This document shows positions 19,193 to 28,331 of a DNA stretch of 64,000 nucleotides, in pieces. Within the stretch, counting starts at the first letter, position 1; each line of letters opens with the position of its first letter. The stretch spans positions 6,200,001 through 6,264,000 of the forward strand of contig NZ_CP094516.1 of NCBI RefSeq assembly GCF_029909975.1. The letters are read 5' to 3'. The DNA comes from Bradyrhizobium sp. ISRA430 (GTDB lineage: Bacteria > Pseudomonadota > Alphaproteobacteria > Rhizobiales > Xanthobacteraceae). The notes under the pieces were generated by a model. It was not told where the DNA came from. It worked only from the letters and a program-made list of their open reading frames with translations, and ran no database searches. Both the position numbers and the translations under genes were made by a program.

Positions 19193-19441
19193 ATGGACTT
19201 CGATTTTCTCAACACCAAGACGTCGGCGTCGATGGATGAAATCCGCATCCGCGTGGCCCATGCGCTCGCCCGTCATCCGCTGTGCCGAAACGTGCGCTTC
19301 GATATCCTCAGCGTCCCCCGTACCCGCCGGGGCGGCAATTGGACGGTAACGCTGCAATCGGTCGAGCCGCGTGCCGTCTGGGAGGCCTCCGAGATCGTCG
19401 CCGACATCCAGGACGCCTATGACCTCGCGATAGCTGCCTGA
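19193..19441 (+). CDS. Conserved small hypothetical protein
   Basis: An 82-aa soluble acidic protein, MDFDFLNTKTSASMDEIRIR at the start, two predicted helices around a central beta segment (NVRFDILSVPRTRRGGNWTVTLQSV), and a C-terminal helix. No signal peptide or membrane span. I recognise no domain. The ATG is preceded by GAGGGACAGGCG. A CtrA-like box upstream suggests cell-cycle control. Coding is supported by isolated placement, ribosome site and codon use like its neighbours. Confidence 0.7.
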   Translation: MDFDFLNTKTSASMDEIRIRVAHALARHPLCRNVRFDILSVPRTRRGGNWTVTLQSVEPRAVWEASEIVADIQDAYDLAIAA

Positions 19442-19573
19442 TTCATTGAATGTTCCGGCCAGTGTCGCCCCAGTCCCAGCGAATTCCGCCGTGACGGCAC
19501 GGTTAGGCCTTATTTACCGCCCAGTTTCCGGGCAGTGATCACGTGGACTTGAAAGCCGGACGCGGAGAGACGT

Positions 19574-20269
19574 TTGTCCAAAGCCATCACCATCGTCGCG
19601 CTGACCTGCGTCCTCGTCCTCGGCGCCGCGGCCACCGCCATTCTCGGCCGCGACAGCGTGCCCAGCGTCAGCGCCGAGATGATCACGCAGGCCCCGCCGC
19701 CGAAGCCGGTCGCTGCCAACCGCGCCGCCAAAGCCGACCGCCTGATCCCGACGCTGGCGCTCGCCTCGGCTGCGATCGAGCCGGTGCAGACTCAAACTGA
19801 AATGCCTGCGCTGACCGAGCCGCTTCGCCAGGCCTTCGCGGCGGCGACGCCGTCCGACTTCGCGATGCCCAAGGAAATGTCCAAGGCCAGCGCGCCTGAT
19901 GCGCCGGCGCATGCCGTCGAGGCTCCCGCCAAGCCGAAGGTGGCAAAGCCGCAGCCGCAGAAAGCCTATTCGCTGCTCTCTGACGTGCAGATCGCCGGCA
20001 TCAGGGATCGGCTGAAGCTGTCCTCCTCGCAGGAATATTACTGGCCGTCGGTCGAAACCGCGCTGCGCAACGTCGCCCGCAAGATCCAGGCGAACAAGCT
20101 GTCGAATCCGAATGCGCCGGGCGTGCCGATCGATCCGAATTGCGATGAGATCGCGCAGTTGAAATCGGCCGCGATGCCGTTGCTGTTCCAGTTGCGCGAC
20201 GACCAGAAAGAGGAAGTGCGCAAGCTCGCCCGCATCATCGGACTGGAAAAGGTCGCGCAGCAGATCTGA
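19574..20269 (+). CDS. Membrane-anchored or exported hypothetical protein
   Basis: A 231-aa protein starting at TTG (GGAGAGA just before it). Residues 5-25 form a signal or anchor (ITIVALTCVLVLGAAATAIL), then an Ala/Pro-rich linker to about residue 130, then a helical domain with LKLSSSQEYYWPSVETALRNV, which recalls LTxxQ/Spy-like helical hairpins. Two cysteines, one in the N-terminal span and one at CDEIAQL. Bradyrhizobium-type conserved hypothetical. It heads a run of three exported hypotheticals on this strand. Confidence 0.72.
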   Translation: MSKAITIVALTCVLVLGAAATAILGRDSVPSVSAEMITQAPPPKPVAANRAAKADRLIPTLALASAAIEPVQTQTEMPALTEPLRQAFAAATPSDFAMPKEMSKASAPDAPAHAVEAPAKPKVAKPQPQKAYSLLSDVQIAGIRDRLKLSSSQEYYWPSVETALRNVARKIQANKLSNPNAPGVPIDPNCDEIAQLKSAAMPLLFQLRDDQKEEVRKLARIIGLEKVAQQI

Positions 20270-20358
20270 CGCGAGTTCCCCCTCGGGACCGCGCTTCTGC
20301 CTTCAGGAACATCCGGTAATCCCCACGCGTTGCCCGCTCCAAAAGACGGAGTGGACCA

Positions 20359-21054
20359 ATGCGCGCCTCGACAGCCTATTTCGTCGGTGCCGGAACAATC
20401 ATTGCGGCGATCGCGATTGGTCTCGGCGGCGGCATCGTCGCCGGCAACATCATGAATCCGATCGCGCCCAAGCAGGGCCCTGACACCGCCACGGAGTGGC
20501 GCGCCGAATCCGCGGGCGCGGAGAGCGCGCGATCCGAACGCATCCAATATCTCGCCGGCTCGCAGGCTTTCGGCGCCACGATCGCCGCGCCGGCGCAGCC
20601 GCACGACGAAGCCAAATCTGAAGCGAAATCCGAAGCAAAGGCTGACGCGAAACCGCAAGCGCAGACCACTCAGGCCAAAGCTGAACCTCCGGCGCCGCCG
20701 CCACCGCCGCGGAATGCAACAGAAGAGTCGAAGCGGACAGCCGTACACAGCGTCAAACCTGCTGAGCAGCAGGCATCGACCGAGCCGGCATCCTCGCCCG
20801 AAAACGCCAATGCGAGGGCGAAGGATTCCGACGTGAAACGGGCGGCCTCCGAGCGGCGCCGCACCGAACGGCGCGAGCGCTGGGCCGAGCGCCGCCGCAA
20901 CGAATTCCGCGATTCACGCGGCATGCGCGATCGCACCGACTGGGATGATGTTGCGCGCAACATCCGCGAAGATTCCGACGCCCGCGACTTCGCCGCGCGC
21001 CCCCGCGGCGGCTTCCCGCAGATCAGGCTGTTCGGGCCGGATGATGATGATTAG
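20359..21054 (+). CDS. Membrane-anchored, charged, low-complexity hypothetical protein
   Basis: A 231-aa protein with one N-terminal transmembrane span (about residues 5-30, TIIAAIAIGLGGGIVAG), a linker, then an Ala/Lys/Glu region with a repeated KSEAKSEAKADAK motif, a Pro run (APPPPPP), and an Arg-rich stretch (ERRRTERRERWAERRRNEFR) that could bind acidic polymers. It ends with an acidic DDDD. No domain recognised. Placement 90 bases after the previous gene suggests one unit. Confidence 0.65.
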   Translation: MRASTAYFVGAGTIIAAIAIGLGGGIVAGNIMNPIAPKQGPDTATEWRAESAGAESARSERIQYLAGSQAFGATIAAPAQPHDEAKSEAKSEAKADAKPQAQTTQAKAEPPAPPPPPRNATEESKRTAVHSVKPAEQQASTEPASSPENANARAKDSDVKRAASERRRTERRERWAERRRNEFRDSRGMRDRTDWDDVARNIREDSDARDFAARPRGGFPQIRLFGPDDDD

Positions 21055-21107
21055 GGCGACAGGCCGACTGGTGGGCGATGGCGAGACCTACGTCGCAAAC
21101 TCGCCTC

Positions 21108-21215
21108 GTCATTCCGGGATGCGTGCGTAGCACGCAGGCCTGGAATTTCATTCATTAGCTCGTAACGTGGCGAGAGGGATTCCGGGCTCGCGCCGTTGGC
21201 GCGCCCCGGAATGAC
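21108..21215. repeat. Nested palindromic intergenic element (GTCATTCCGGG class)
   Basis: Begins GTCATTCCGGGATGCG and ends CGCCCCGGAATGAC. The left arm folds at GCGTGCGTAGCACGC and the right at ATTCCGGG...CCCCGGAAT with an inner GCGCC-GTT-GGCGC. Lies between convergent genes 20359 and 21223. Confidence 0.8.
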
Positions 21216-21222
21216 GGTTACC

Positions 21223-21447
21223 TCAACCCCCGTGCGATTCCACCACCTTGCGGCAAGCGTCGGAGAGCTTTGCCTTGTTGTCGCGCAGGCAGGCGTTCAT
21301 CTGCGGCGGCTTGCCGATATGTTCGGCGCAGAATTTGCTGGCGTCGCCACGACAGGCCATCTGCTCCTGCGGCGTGGGACCGGATTGCGCCGACGCGGGA
21401 AGGGCGGTCGCGGCGAGCAGCAGCGCGGCAAGAATCGAAGTCTTCAT
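21223..21447 (-). CDS. Small exported cysteine-rich protein
   Basis: A 74-aa protein with a clear Sec signal (MKTSILAALLLAATALPASA, cleavage before QSG). The mature 54 residues have four cysteines in the pattern CRGDASKFC, NACLRDN, DACRKVV, as in the small Cys-rich repeat proteins common in rhizobial exported proteins. Likely two disulfides in the periplasm. Function unknown. A good ribosome site (AAAGAGGTGC) precedes the ATG. Confidence 0.75.
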   Translation of the reverse strand: MKTSILAALLLAATALPASAQSGPTPQEQMACRGDASKFCAEHIGKPPQMNACLRDNKAKLSDACRKVVESHGG

Positions 21448-21528
21448 AAAGCACCTCTTTCTCGAATTGTCGTAGTCCGGTTTGAGATCAAGCGGCGCGA
21501 CCTTTGCGCCCCGGCCGATGGCCGGTCC

Positions 21529-21546
21529 ATGCCATGTTCATGGCAT
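21529..21546. promoter_or_regulatory. Palindrome ATGCCATG-TT-CATGGCAT
   Basis: A perfect 8-bp inverted repeat with a 2-nt centre in the divergent region between the genes at 21447 (minus) and 21694 (plus). Its right half, TTCATGGCAT, occurs again at 21590-21599. Could be an operator; could also form an mRNA hairpin. Confidence 0.35.
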
Positions 21547-21693
21547 CGGGGGTGCCGGCCTTGCGCCGCAACGACCGCCGCACCCCATCTTCATGGCATG
21601 TATCGGCGCGCCGTCTTTTGCCATTGAGGCCGCACGTCGGCTGCGAGACCCGGTAATCGCATCGGGACGCCGAACGGGAAGCAGGAGAGCAAG

Positions 21694-21984
21694 ATGTTGA
21701 AGAAGGCAGGAGCGTTGAGCGCCGGCTTGACCATCATGGCGCTGGCGGGTGCGGCGATGGTGTCGCTGGGCACGAGCCCCGCGCAGGCAGTGGTCTATTG
21801 CAAGACCGTCGGTGTGCCCAAGGGTTGCGTGGTGCGGCCGACCGCGGCCGTGGTGGTTGCACCGGCTGCGCCGGTTGCCGCGGCGGCGGTGGCGACGCCC
21901 GGCGTGGGTGCGCCCGGCGTCGGTGTGCGGGCTGGCACGCCGATGAACCGCGGCGGTCCCGTCAACCGCGTCGGTGTGCGCTGA
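21694..21984 (+). CDS. Small exported Ala/Val/Pro-rich protein
   Basis: A 96-aa protein with a signal peptide (hydrophobic LSAGLTIMALAGAAMVSLG, cleavage near SPAQAV), two cysteines (VYCKTVGVPKGCVV) and a simple Ala-Val-Pro then Gly-rich tail (GVGAPGVGVRAG). An AGGAG site lies 7 bases before the ATG. The two-Cys motif recurs in exported proteins of Bradyrhizobium; the function is unknown. Confidence 0.7.
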   Translation: MLKKAGALSAGLTIMALAGAAMVSLGTSPAQAVVYCKTVGVPKGCVVRPTAAVVVAPAAPVAAAAVATPGVGAPGVGVRAGTPMNRGGPVNRVGVR

Positions 21985-22123
21985 GCTCTTTCGTCACCCT
22001 GCCCCATTCTTGTCCGCCGACGCTTTAGCGACTGCAGATGCGGGGAGAGGACGAACGTTTCGGGCAATGGGACGACTTGCGAACGCAACCCCCGTCCTCC
22101 GCAGGCAGAAATCCCGGTCCGAT

Positions 22124-22160
22124 CCCTCTCTCCGTGCGTCCCACACGTTCGGAGAGGGGG
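22124..22160. terminator. Possible bidirectional terminator-like hairpin
   Basis: CCCTCTCTCCG (22124-22134) pairs with CGGAGAGGG (22150-22158) with a small bulge. It lies between the convergent genes at 21694 and 22166, a few bases before the kinase stop. No T-run, so intrinsic termination is uncertain. Confidence 0.35.
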
Positions 22161-22165
22161 CCTTT

Positions 22166-24091
22166 TCAGCCCGCGGCTGCGTCGCTGTCGGGAAAACGCT
22201 GCGGCAATTGCAGCCGAACGCGGGTGCCCGAGGAATCAGAGTTCAAATCGAGCACAGCGCCGCAGCGGGCGGCGCGGCTCTTCATGTTGCGCAGGCCCCG
22301 CGCCGTCTGGCGTGCGCCCGCCGCCTCGCCATTGTCGGCCAGCGCAAAGCCCTTGCCGTCATCCCCGACGCTGATCACTCCGTATGGCCCCCGGCCATCA
22401 TCGAGCGTCTCGATGGTGACGGCGATGTGACGGGCGCCTGCATGCTTGACCGCGTTGGTGACGGCCTCGTCCAGAATCCGAACGATCTGGATGACGTGCC
22501 ATGGCCGCAGCTCCGGATGCAGCGGCAGGCCCTGCGGTGTTGCCACGTGCCAGTCGAGCACGAGCTCGTGCGGCCGCAATTGTGTCGCCGCACGCTCGCG
22601 CCAGGAGCCGAGCGCGAGCATGAGGTCGCCGCCGATGTCGTCCATGGAATCGATGACGAGGCGAAGATCCTTCAGCGCGGCGCGTGCCGCATCCGTGATG
22701 GTCGCGCCTTCATGACCGCGCTCGGACAGCGCGACGATGCTGACGAGCTGGCCGCCGAGGCCATCATGCAGATCGCGCATCAGGCGCGTGCGCTCGTTGG
22801 CGAGCGCTGCGGCCCGCGCCCGCTCTTCCTCGCGGGCGAAGCTCGCCTTGAGCCGCTCCTCGGCCTCGCGCACCCTCGCGACGAGCTGGCCGGCAAAATT
22901 GTCGACCTGGTTCAGCGCGCGGGCGAAGCGCCAGGTCAGCCCTGCGCCGATCGCGACCAGCATCGCCGAATAGGACAGGCGCGAGACGAAGATGCGCTCG
23001 TTGGACACGATGTCGAACACCGACAGCATGTCGTGGACCCAGCAAGTCAGCACGATGGTCACTGCGCAGCCAATCGTGAAGCTCGCCGCGTCCTGCCGCC
23101 GGATCACTGCGGTCGCCGTCACGCAGGCCATTAGGAACAGACAGATGCCCACCGTCGGAATACCCAAGAACAGGAAGAGAATGCGCGGCAGCGGCGGCCC
23201 CGCAGTCAGCCCGACAACGAACACGATCAGCCCCGGCGCGAACAGGAGCGTGCCGTGACGCGGCCAGCGCCAGCCGAAGAACAGCACGCCGAAAACGACG
23301 ATCAGGGCACTCTCGAGCGGCGCCGATGCCAGCAGCACTGGCGCGAGCCGGAACGAGGTGGCCGGAGGCACGGGCGCTGGCAGGAACGTCTGCACCACGC
23401 CGAGCACCATCGCGGCCGCCAGCACGCCATAGACCGGTTCGCGCCGGCGCATCAGCCACATGATCGCGAGAATGAGGGCGAGGATCGATTGCCAGGCGGA
23501 GAACACCACCTGCAGCGTGACGAACAGCAGAGTTCGCGTCTCAAAGGCCGGCCGCAAGGCCTCGTCCGGCCCGACATAGACGGTGTCGAGAAAGCCCTTC
23601 AGCGGCCCCCATATGAACAACCGCACGGCGATCTGGTTGGCTCCGTCGTGCAGCAGCGAGAACGGGATGACCGCAATCTGCGGCGTGTTGCGGTCGGGCC
23701 GGTTGGCGTTAGCGTCGCGCCGGGAGTCGAGTACGACGACACCGTTGATGGCGACTTCCACCGCATTGCTGAAGCGCGGCAGGAACACCGACCATCCCGA
23801 TGCGGCATCGCCGTTTCGGAAGGTGAAGGTGCCGTTGTAGAGCGGCGGGTCGGCAAGCGAATAGCGCGAGGCGGTGAAATGCGGCAGCGTCACCGGGCGT
23901 GTCGTGCCGTCCTCCTGCAGCGAAAACTCGCTCACGGCAAAATCGTCGGGATCGCTCGGCTGGAGCAGCCGCAAGCCGAGGATGGTGGCGATCACGATCA
24001 GCGCCTGGAGCAGCAGGTAAGGCACGAGGCGCGAGGCCCGAAGCCGCAGCCGCGTGCGCGTGACCACTGCCTTCGCTGCAACCTCGCTCAC
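22166..24091 (-). CDS. Sensor histidine kinase, NarL-partner type, with periplasmic N-terminal domain and multi-span membrane region
   Basis: A 641-aa kinase. An N-terminal span (about residues 23-42) leads to a periplasmic beta-rich domain of about 140 residues resembling DISM/sugar-binding extracellular domains (PLYNGTFTFR, VAINGVVVLDSR, ANQIAVRLFIWGP). Next come about seven helices (residues 185-395), then the HisKA_3 block RLMRDLHDGLGGQLVS with H442, the N-box DEAVTNAVKHAGA with N546, and SVGDDGKGF. It overlaps the response regulator stop by 4 bases (ATGA), so the pair is translationally coupled. The signal is not known. Confidence 0.88.
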   Translation of the reverse strand: MSEVAAKAVVTRTRLRLRASRLVPYLLLQALIVIATILGLRLLQPSDPDDFAVSEFSLQEDGTTRPVTLPHFTASRYSLADPPLYNGTFTFRNGDAASGWSVFLPRFSNAVEVAINGVVVLDSRRDANANRPDRNTPQIAVIPFSLLHDGANQIAVRLFIWGPLKGFLDTVYVGPDEALRPAFETRTLLFVTLQVVFSAWQSILALILAIMWLMRRREPVYGVLAAAMVLGVVQTFLPAPVPPATSFRLAPVLLASAPLESALIVVFGVLFFGWRWPRHGTLLFAPGLIVFVVGLTAGPPLPRILFLFLGIPTVGICLFLMACVTATAVIRRQDAASFTIGCAVTIVLTCWVHDMLSVFDIVSNERIFVSRLSYSAMLVAIGAGLTWRFARALNQVDNFAGQLVARVREAEERLKASFAREEERARAAALANERTRLMRDLHDGLGGQLVSIVALSERGHEGATITDAARAALKDLRLVIDSMDDIGGDLMLALGSWRERAATQLRPHELVLDWHVATPQGLPLHPELRPWHVIQIVRILDEAVTNAVKHAGARHIAVTIETLDDGRGPYGVISVGDDGKGFALADNGEAAGARQTARGLRNMKSRAARCGAVLDLNSDSSGTRVRLQLPQRFPDSDAAAG

Positions 24092-24777
24092 AGCTTGATC
24101 AGGCCCTGCTGCACCGCCTCGAACACCGCTTCGCTACGCGTGTGCACCTCGAGCTTGCGATAGATGTTCTTGATGTGGCCGGGCACGGTCTGCCGCGACA
24201 GGCCGAGATGGCTCGCGATCTCGGCGTAACTGAAGCCCTTGGCGATCCCCCAGAGGATGTCGATCTCGCGCGGGGTGAGCTTTGCGGTGTTGAGCGCGGG
24301 ACCCGGCGGCGGCTCGGCAGAGCCCTGCGCGGTACCTTGCGTTCTGCGCACGATGAAGCGCGCGATCGAGGCCGAGATCGGCGAATGTCCGGCGACGAGC
24401 TCGCGCACGGTGGTGGCAATGTCGGTCGGGAACGCATCCTTCAGGAGATAGCCGGTGGCGCCGACGGTGATCGCCGAGATCACGCTCTCCTCGTCTCCGA
24501 GGGCGGAGATCACCATGATCTCGGTGTCTGGAAACCGCTGCCGCGTCTCGCGGATCAGCTCGACGCCGTGGCCGTCGGGCAACCGCAAGTCGGTCAGCAG
24601 CACGCGCGGTGCGCCCTCGCCGAGTGCGCTGCGGGCTTCGCCCAGCGTGCCGGCGGTGCGCACCTCGTAGCCGGCCTTGACCAACGCGTCCTGGAGCCGC
24701 CAGCAGGTCGGCGCGTCGTCCTCGACGAGGAGGATGGTGATGGCCTCACCCGTCTCGCCCTGTTCGGTCATGATCAT
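24088..24777 (-). CDS. NarL/FixJ-family response regulator
   Basis: A 229-aa regulator. Receiver: acidic pair in VEDD (19-21), phosphoacceptor D63 in LLTDLRLPDGHG, and K113 in YLLKDAF. C-terminal LuxR-type HTH: LTPREIDILWGIAKGFSYAEIASHLGLSRQTVPGHIKNIYRKL. It is transcribed before, and overlaps, its kinase partner. Two ATGs at 24777 and 24771 are both usable; an open upstream frame to 24906 is not needed. Target genes are unknown, and the nearest divergent or upstream gene is the DUF2235 protein. Confidence 0.9.
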   Translation of the reverse strand: MIMTEQGETGEAITILLVEDDAPTCWRLQDALVKAGYEVRTAGTLGEARSALGEGAPRVLLTDLRLPDGHGVELIRETRQRFPDTEIMVISALGDEESVISAITVGATGYLLKDAFPTDIATTVRELVAGHSPISASIARFIVRRTQGTAQGSAEPPPGPALNTAKLTPREIDILWGIAKGFSYAEIASHLGLSRQTVPGHIKNIYRKLEVHTRSEAVFEAVQQGLIKL

Positions 24778-24926
24778 CGTCCCGCACCGCGTGTCCCCCG
24801 CGGGCCGAGCAATTTTAGCCTCGGCGCGGACCGCGCGACACCCATAATCATGGGGGCGGAAAAAACCTCGCGGCGTCGTGCTCAACAGGCGGGGGACCAA
24901 TCGCATCGGGCGCGTGGGTTCAGACG

Positions 24927-27692
24927 TTACTTGTTCGCCAGCGCTGGCGCCGGCTGCTCCGGCGGCGGCAGCCGCTGCACGGTGATCCGCGCCGTGCCGC
25001 TATTGTTCTTGTAGTATTGCTCGTCGGGCCCGAAATAGGCCGCGAATTTTGCTGGGACCAGCCATCTCAGGAAACCCGGGAAGATCTGCACGGCGTCATT
25101 GACGTAGAAGAACAGCTCGCCGGAGTCCGGCGCCACGAATTCCGCGACCACCCGATCGGTGAGGTGCTGCGCGTCCCAGATTTTCCGTGCCGTATCGTCT
25201 TGCGCCAGAGCATCGAACGTGCCCATCTTCGCGATCTCGTCCTTCAGCTTCTTCAGCTTCTCCGTGTCGGCAGGATCCGGCAGTCCCGTCGCGTCTTCGA
25301 GGCGGACGGGATATCTGTTCTTCGACTTGTCCATGTCCCTTTCCGCAGGGAGAGTAGGATTCATGCGACGTGGCAGCTCGTCGGCGGAGACTACGTTCAC
25401 GGCTTGCAAGGGTTGATCGTTCAATCCCTTCTCTCCGACGCGCACCACCGGCTGGAACCAGTCTGCGCCGAACAACCGCCGGATTGGCAAGGCGAGATAG
25501 TGGTGTATTTCGTAGGTCTGGAATCCGTTGACGCCGGTCATGATCGTGCGGTCGAACCAGGGTTCGTCCATGTCGATCCAAATGCGATACTTGCGGCCCT
25601 TCTCGACCGCGAGCCTGCTCGCCCAACAGAATTGCTCGACTTTGAACAGTTCGCTCGCCTGCAGCGCGGTGTCACTCACCGGCTTCGCCGGCGCGATACT
25701 CGTCGCTACGTTCAACCCTGCTTTTTTCTCTCGTTCCGTCTTAGTCTCGGGGCTCTCGCAAACCTGCCCCGTCGCGACGCGCCAGGTGAAAAAGCTGTTC
25801 GAGGCGATCATGAGGGCCGAGGAGTAGATCGCGACGATGAAGGCGAACGGAAAGACGATTTTGGCGAACAGGAGGCGGATCCACCACGCCTTCCTCTGCA
25901 TAAAGCCGCCAAATCTGAACAGCACGTTCACCCTGCTGAGGTGCTTCAGGCTTGCTTTGCGATCCGGCCGGTACCAGGCCAGCCGCGCGCGCTCCTGGAT
26001 GCCGTCGCGCAGCACAGAGTTCAGGTTCCAGACCCCCCACGTGGCGAGCACAACGAGCGAGGTCAGGAAAGGATAATAGAGTGCGATGTTGAGCCATGGT
26101 CCGGCATAGGATGGCAACACGTCCTTGAGCAGGTTTGCAATCGGGCCGATCACGGCGCCCAGGCCCCAGTCTATGTCGGTAATGATCCGCAGCACTGGAG
26201 TATCGCGCAGGCCGTTGTCCTCGGATGTCTCGACGATCTTGTGGGCGATCCACGGCCAGGCGACGATCACACCGGCCATGATCAGGAGCGAGAAATAGGC
26301 CACGCGTCGCCACCACACGGCGCCGCGCGCAAGATTGGCCATCTTGGCGTCGGGCGCGTTCATCGTGGCGAAGGCGCTGGCCTCTTCCTTGCTCAACGGC
26401 CCCCTGGCCTTCTCCAGATAGGCGTCCTGCATTGCCTTGTGCGTGCCGCCATTGGCGAGGTCCCTGATACTTCCGTCTGGCATCAGCACCCGGGCGTTCG
26501 CAGGGAGCATAATCGGTGCATAGTCGTCGCACCCGAACAGCATGCGCTCGACCACCGCGAAGTGCACCACCGGCGTGCCGCCGTTCGCTTTGCCTTCAAG
26601 GATCGGGCGCGGACCGTAGCGGTAAAGCACCGCCGCGCCGCTGCGCGAATCGTGCGCCGGCCCGATTGCCGATTGATATGCGCAAAAATGCTCGATCGTG
26701 CCGTCCTGGAAGCGGAGCTTGCTGCCGAGCTGCTGGACCATCCACACCAGCGGCACGAAGGACAGCGTGCATTCCGGATAGCCGCCGCCGACGTCGGAAT
26801 GAACGCCCGCGAACCACACTTCCTTGACGACCTGCTTCGCCGCCAGCTTGCTCTGGTCGATTCGCAGCGGGTGGAAGGTGGTGCGCTCGTCATCGAGCGC
26901 GAGCGCGTGGCAGGCGTATTTCACCTTGTCCGAAAGCCGGTGATTGCGGAAGGAGATTGGCCAGATCGCCCAGTCGATCGCGACGCGCAGCTCCTCGATC
27001 GGAACGCCAAACGCCTCGACCGTGTCGAACAGCCCGAGGAATTCGATCTTGACGTTCGCGCGACGTCCCATCGCCTTGCGGACCTTGCAATAGGGACGAT
27101 GCAGCAGCAGACCGTGATAGAGAAAGAGCAGGACGTCCCGGATTATTCGCGCAATCCAGATCGTCGGCAGGCTCTTGTAGAACGGCACGGTCGTTCTACG
27201 GTACTTCCGCCACGCCGCCATGGCATTGCGGTTCATCTCTGCATGCGAGACCGGCTCGCCCTTGATCTGTGCCGGCACCAGCCCCTGGCTCGCGATCATC
27301 GCCGCCAGTGTGCGCGCCGTGAAGGCACCACGGCTGAAGCCGAAGATGTAGATCTCGTCGCCCTCCCGCCAATTCCAGCACAGGAATCGATAGAGCTTGC
27401 GGACGTTGGCCGGCACGCCAATGCCGGTGGCGCCGTCGAGCGCGGCAAGCGGCGCCCAGCCTGCGGTGCCCACGCCCTTGATGTAGTACGAGATCTGGTC
27501 GGGCTGAGTGTGATCGAGCGCCTCGTAGAGGCGCCACACGCTGGATTCCTGGGTGGTGAACGCGTTGCCCGTGCCGTCGGCGAACAGCACCAGCTTGCGT
27601 TTCGGCGGCGTGGTGGTCGCGGGATCCTCTGCCTTCGTGGCGCCGCCCGCACTGGCAGGATCGGCGTTCTGCGCCCCATGATCGTGCAGCAT
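24927..27692 (-). CDS. DUF2235 alpha/beta-hydrolase-like protein with membrane segments, 921 aa
   Basis: The N-terminal 400 residues are a DUF2235 domain: KLVLFADGTGN near residue 33, nucleophile block GFSRGAFTAR with S120, LGLFDTVEAFG near 220 and HSDVGGGYPE at 298-307. DUF2235 members include phospholipase-type type VI effectors such as Tle1. Here three membrane spans follow (about 465-482, 540-556, 606-630) and a 290-residue C-terminal domain with no known match. So it is a membrane-bound hydrolase rather than a secreted effector. No VgrG or PAAR gene is near. A GGAGGGGG site supports the ATG at 27692. Confidence 0.82.
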   Translation of the reverse strand: MLHDHGAQNADPASAGGATKAEDPATTTPPKRKLVLFADGTGNAFTTQESSVWRLYEALDHTQPDQISYYIKGVGTAGWAPLAALDGATGIGVPANVRKLYRFLCWNWREGDEIYIFGFSRGAFTARTLAAMIASQGLVPAQIKGEPVSHAEMNRNAMAAWRKYRRTTVPFYKSLPTIWIARIIRDVLLFLYHGLLLHRPYCKVRKAMGRRANVKIEFLGLFDTVEAFGVPIEELRVAIDWAIWPISFRNHRLSDKVKYACHALALDDERTTFHPLRIDQSKLAAKQVVKEVWFAGVHSDVGGGYPECTLSFVPLVWMVQQLGSKLRFQDGTIEHFCAYQSAIGPAHDSRSGAAVLYRYGPRPILEGKANGGTPVVHFAVVERMLFGCDDYAPIMLPANARVLMPDGSIRDLANGGTHKAMQDAYLEKARGPLSKEEASAFATMNAPDAKMANLARGAVWWRRVAYFSLLIMAGVIVAWPWIAHKIVETSEDNGLRDTPVLRIITDIDWGLGAVIGPIANLLKDVLPSYAGPWLNIALYYPFLTSLVVLATWGVWNLNSVLRDGIQERARLAWYRPDRKASLKHLSRVNVLFRFGGFMQRKAWWIRLLFAKIVFPFAFIVAIYSSALMIASNSFFTWRVATGQVCESPETKTEREKKAGLNVATSIAPAKPVSDTALQASELFKVEQFCWASRLAVEKGRKYRIWIDMDEPWFDRTIMTGVNGFQTYEIHHYLALPIRRLFGADWFQPVVRVGEKGLNDQPLQAVNVVSADELPRRMNPTLPAERDMDKSKNRYPVRLEDATGLPDPADTEKLKKLKDEIAKMGTFDALAQDDTARKIWDAQHLTDRVVAEFVAPDSGELFFYVNDAVQIFPGFLRWLVPAKFAAYFGPDEQYYKNNSGTARITVQRLPPPEQPAPALANK

Positions 27693-27899
27693 GGACCCCC
27701 TCCGACAATCTTGACCGGGGTGCCCGCTCAAGCCCCAGCCGGGCGGCATCCGCCAGCGTCAATCAATGGTTGCGTCATGAAAATAGAGCTGCATTCTGTG
27801 CATAAACCCGCTGAGGTAGCAAGCCGGATTGCCGTGGCGGCAGGCGCCGCCGGACGAGGCCGCAGCGATCGCGTGAGCGGACTGCGCGACCGCGCCGGA

Positions 27900-28130
27900 T
27901 CATCCATTCAGCTCGTCTCGCGGTGGTGGGTACCGCCGCGCCAGCACCGACAGCGGCAGATGCCGCTCGTCCTCCGGCAGCTCGAGATAGGACAGCACCT
28001 GCGACCGCTTCCAGTCGTCGACGCCAAAATCCATTGCCATCCATTTCTGCGGCTCGGGGCCTTCGAGCCCCCGGACCCAGACGAAAAAGCGGGGGAGGTC
28101 ATCCGGCTCCGTCGTGCGTCTCCTGGCCAT
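27900..28130 (-). CDS. Small hypothetical protein
   Basis: A 76-aa soluble protein, MARRRTTEPDDLPRFF at the start, Trp-rich (WVRGL, KWMAMDF, DDWKRS) and ending in RRYPPPRDELNG. No signal peptide, no domain I recognise. The ATG at 28130 is preferred; a GTG start at 28154 lacks a ribosome site. It lies about 200 bases upstream of the DUF2235 gene on the same strand and could be a partner. Moderate chance it is not expressed. Confidence 0.5.
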   Translation of the reverse strand: MARRRTTEPDDLPRFFVWVRGLEGPEPQKWMAMDFGVDDWKRSQVLSYLELPEDERHLPLSVLARRYPPPRDELNG

Positions 28131-28331
28131 CAGAGCTACTCGCTGCACCAACACGCGTTGCCGCAGGATATAAGCATGAAGTCTGGGGAGGTCGAACTCG
28201 TTAGGAGGACCCGTCTCTCCGCGCTGAATGCGTTGCCCATCTGGGTCCCGGCGCTGCGCAGCAACGCCCTAAGCGCGTTTACGCGCGTCTTCAACGCGCT
28301 ATGGCGTTGCCACGCGTCCGCAGTGGCCTCG

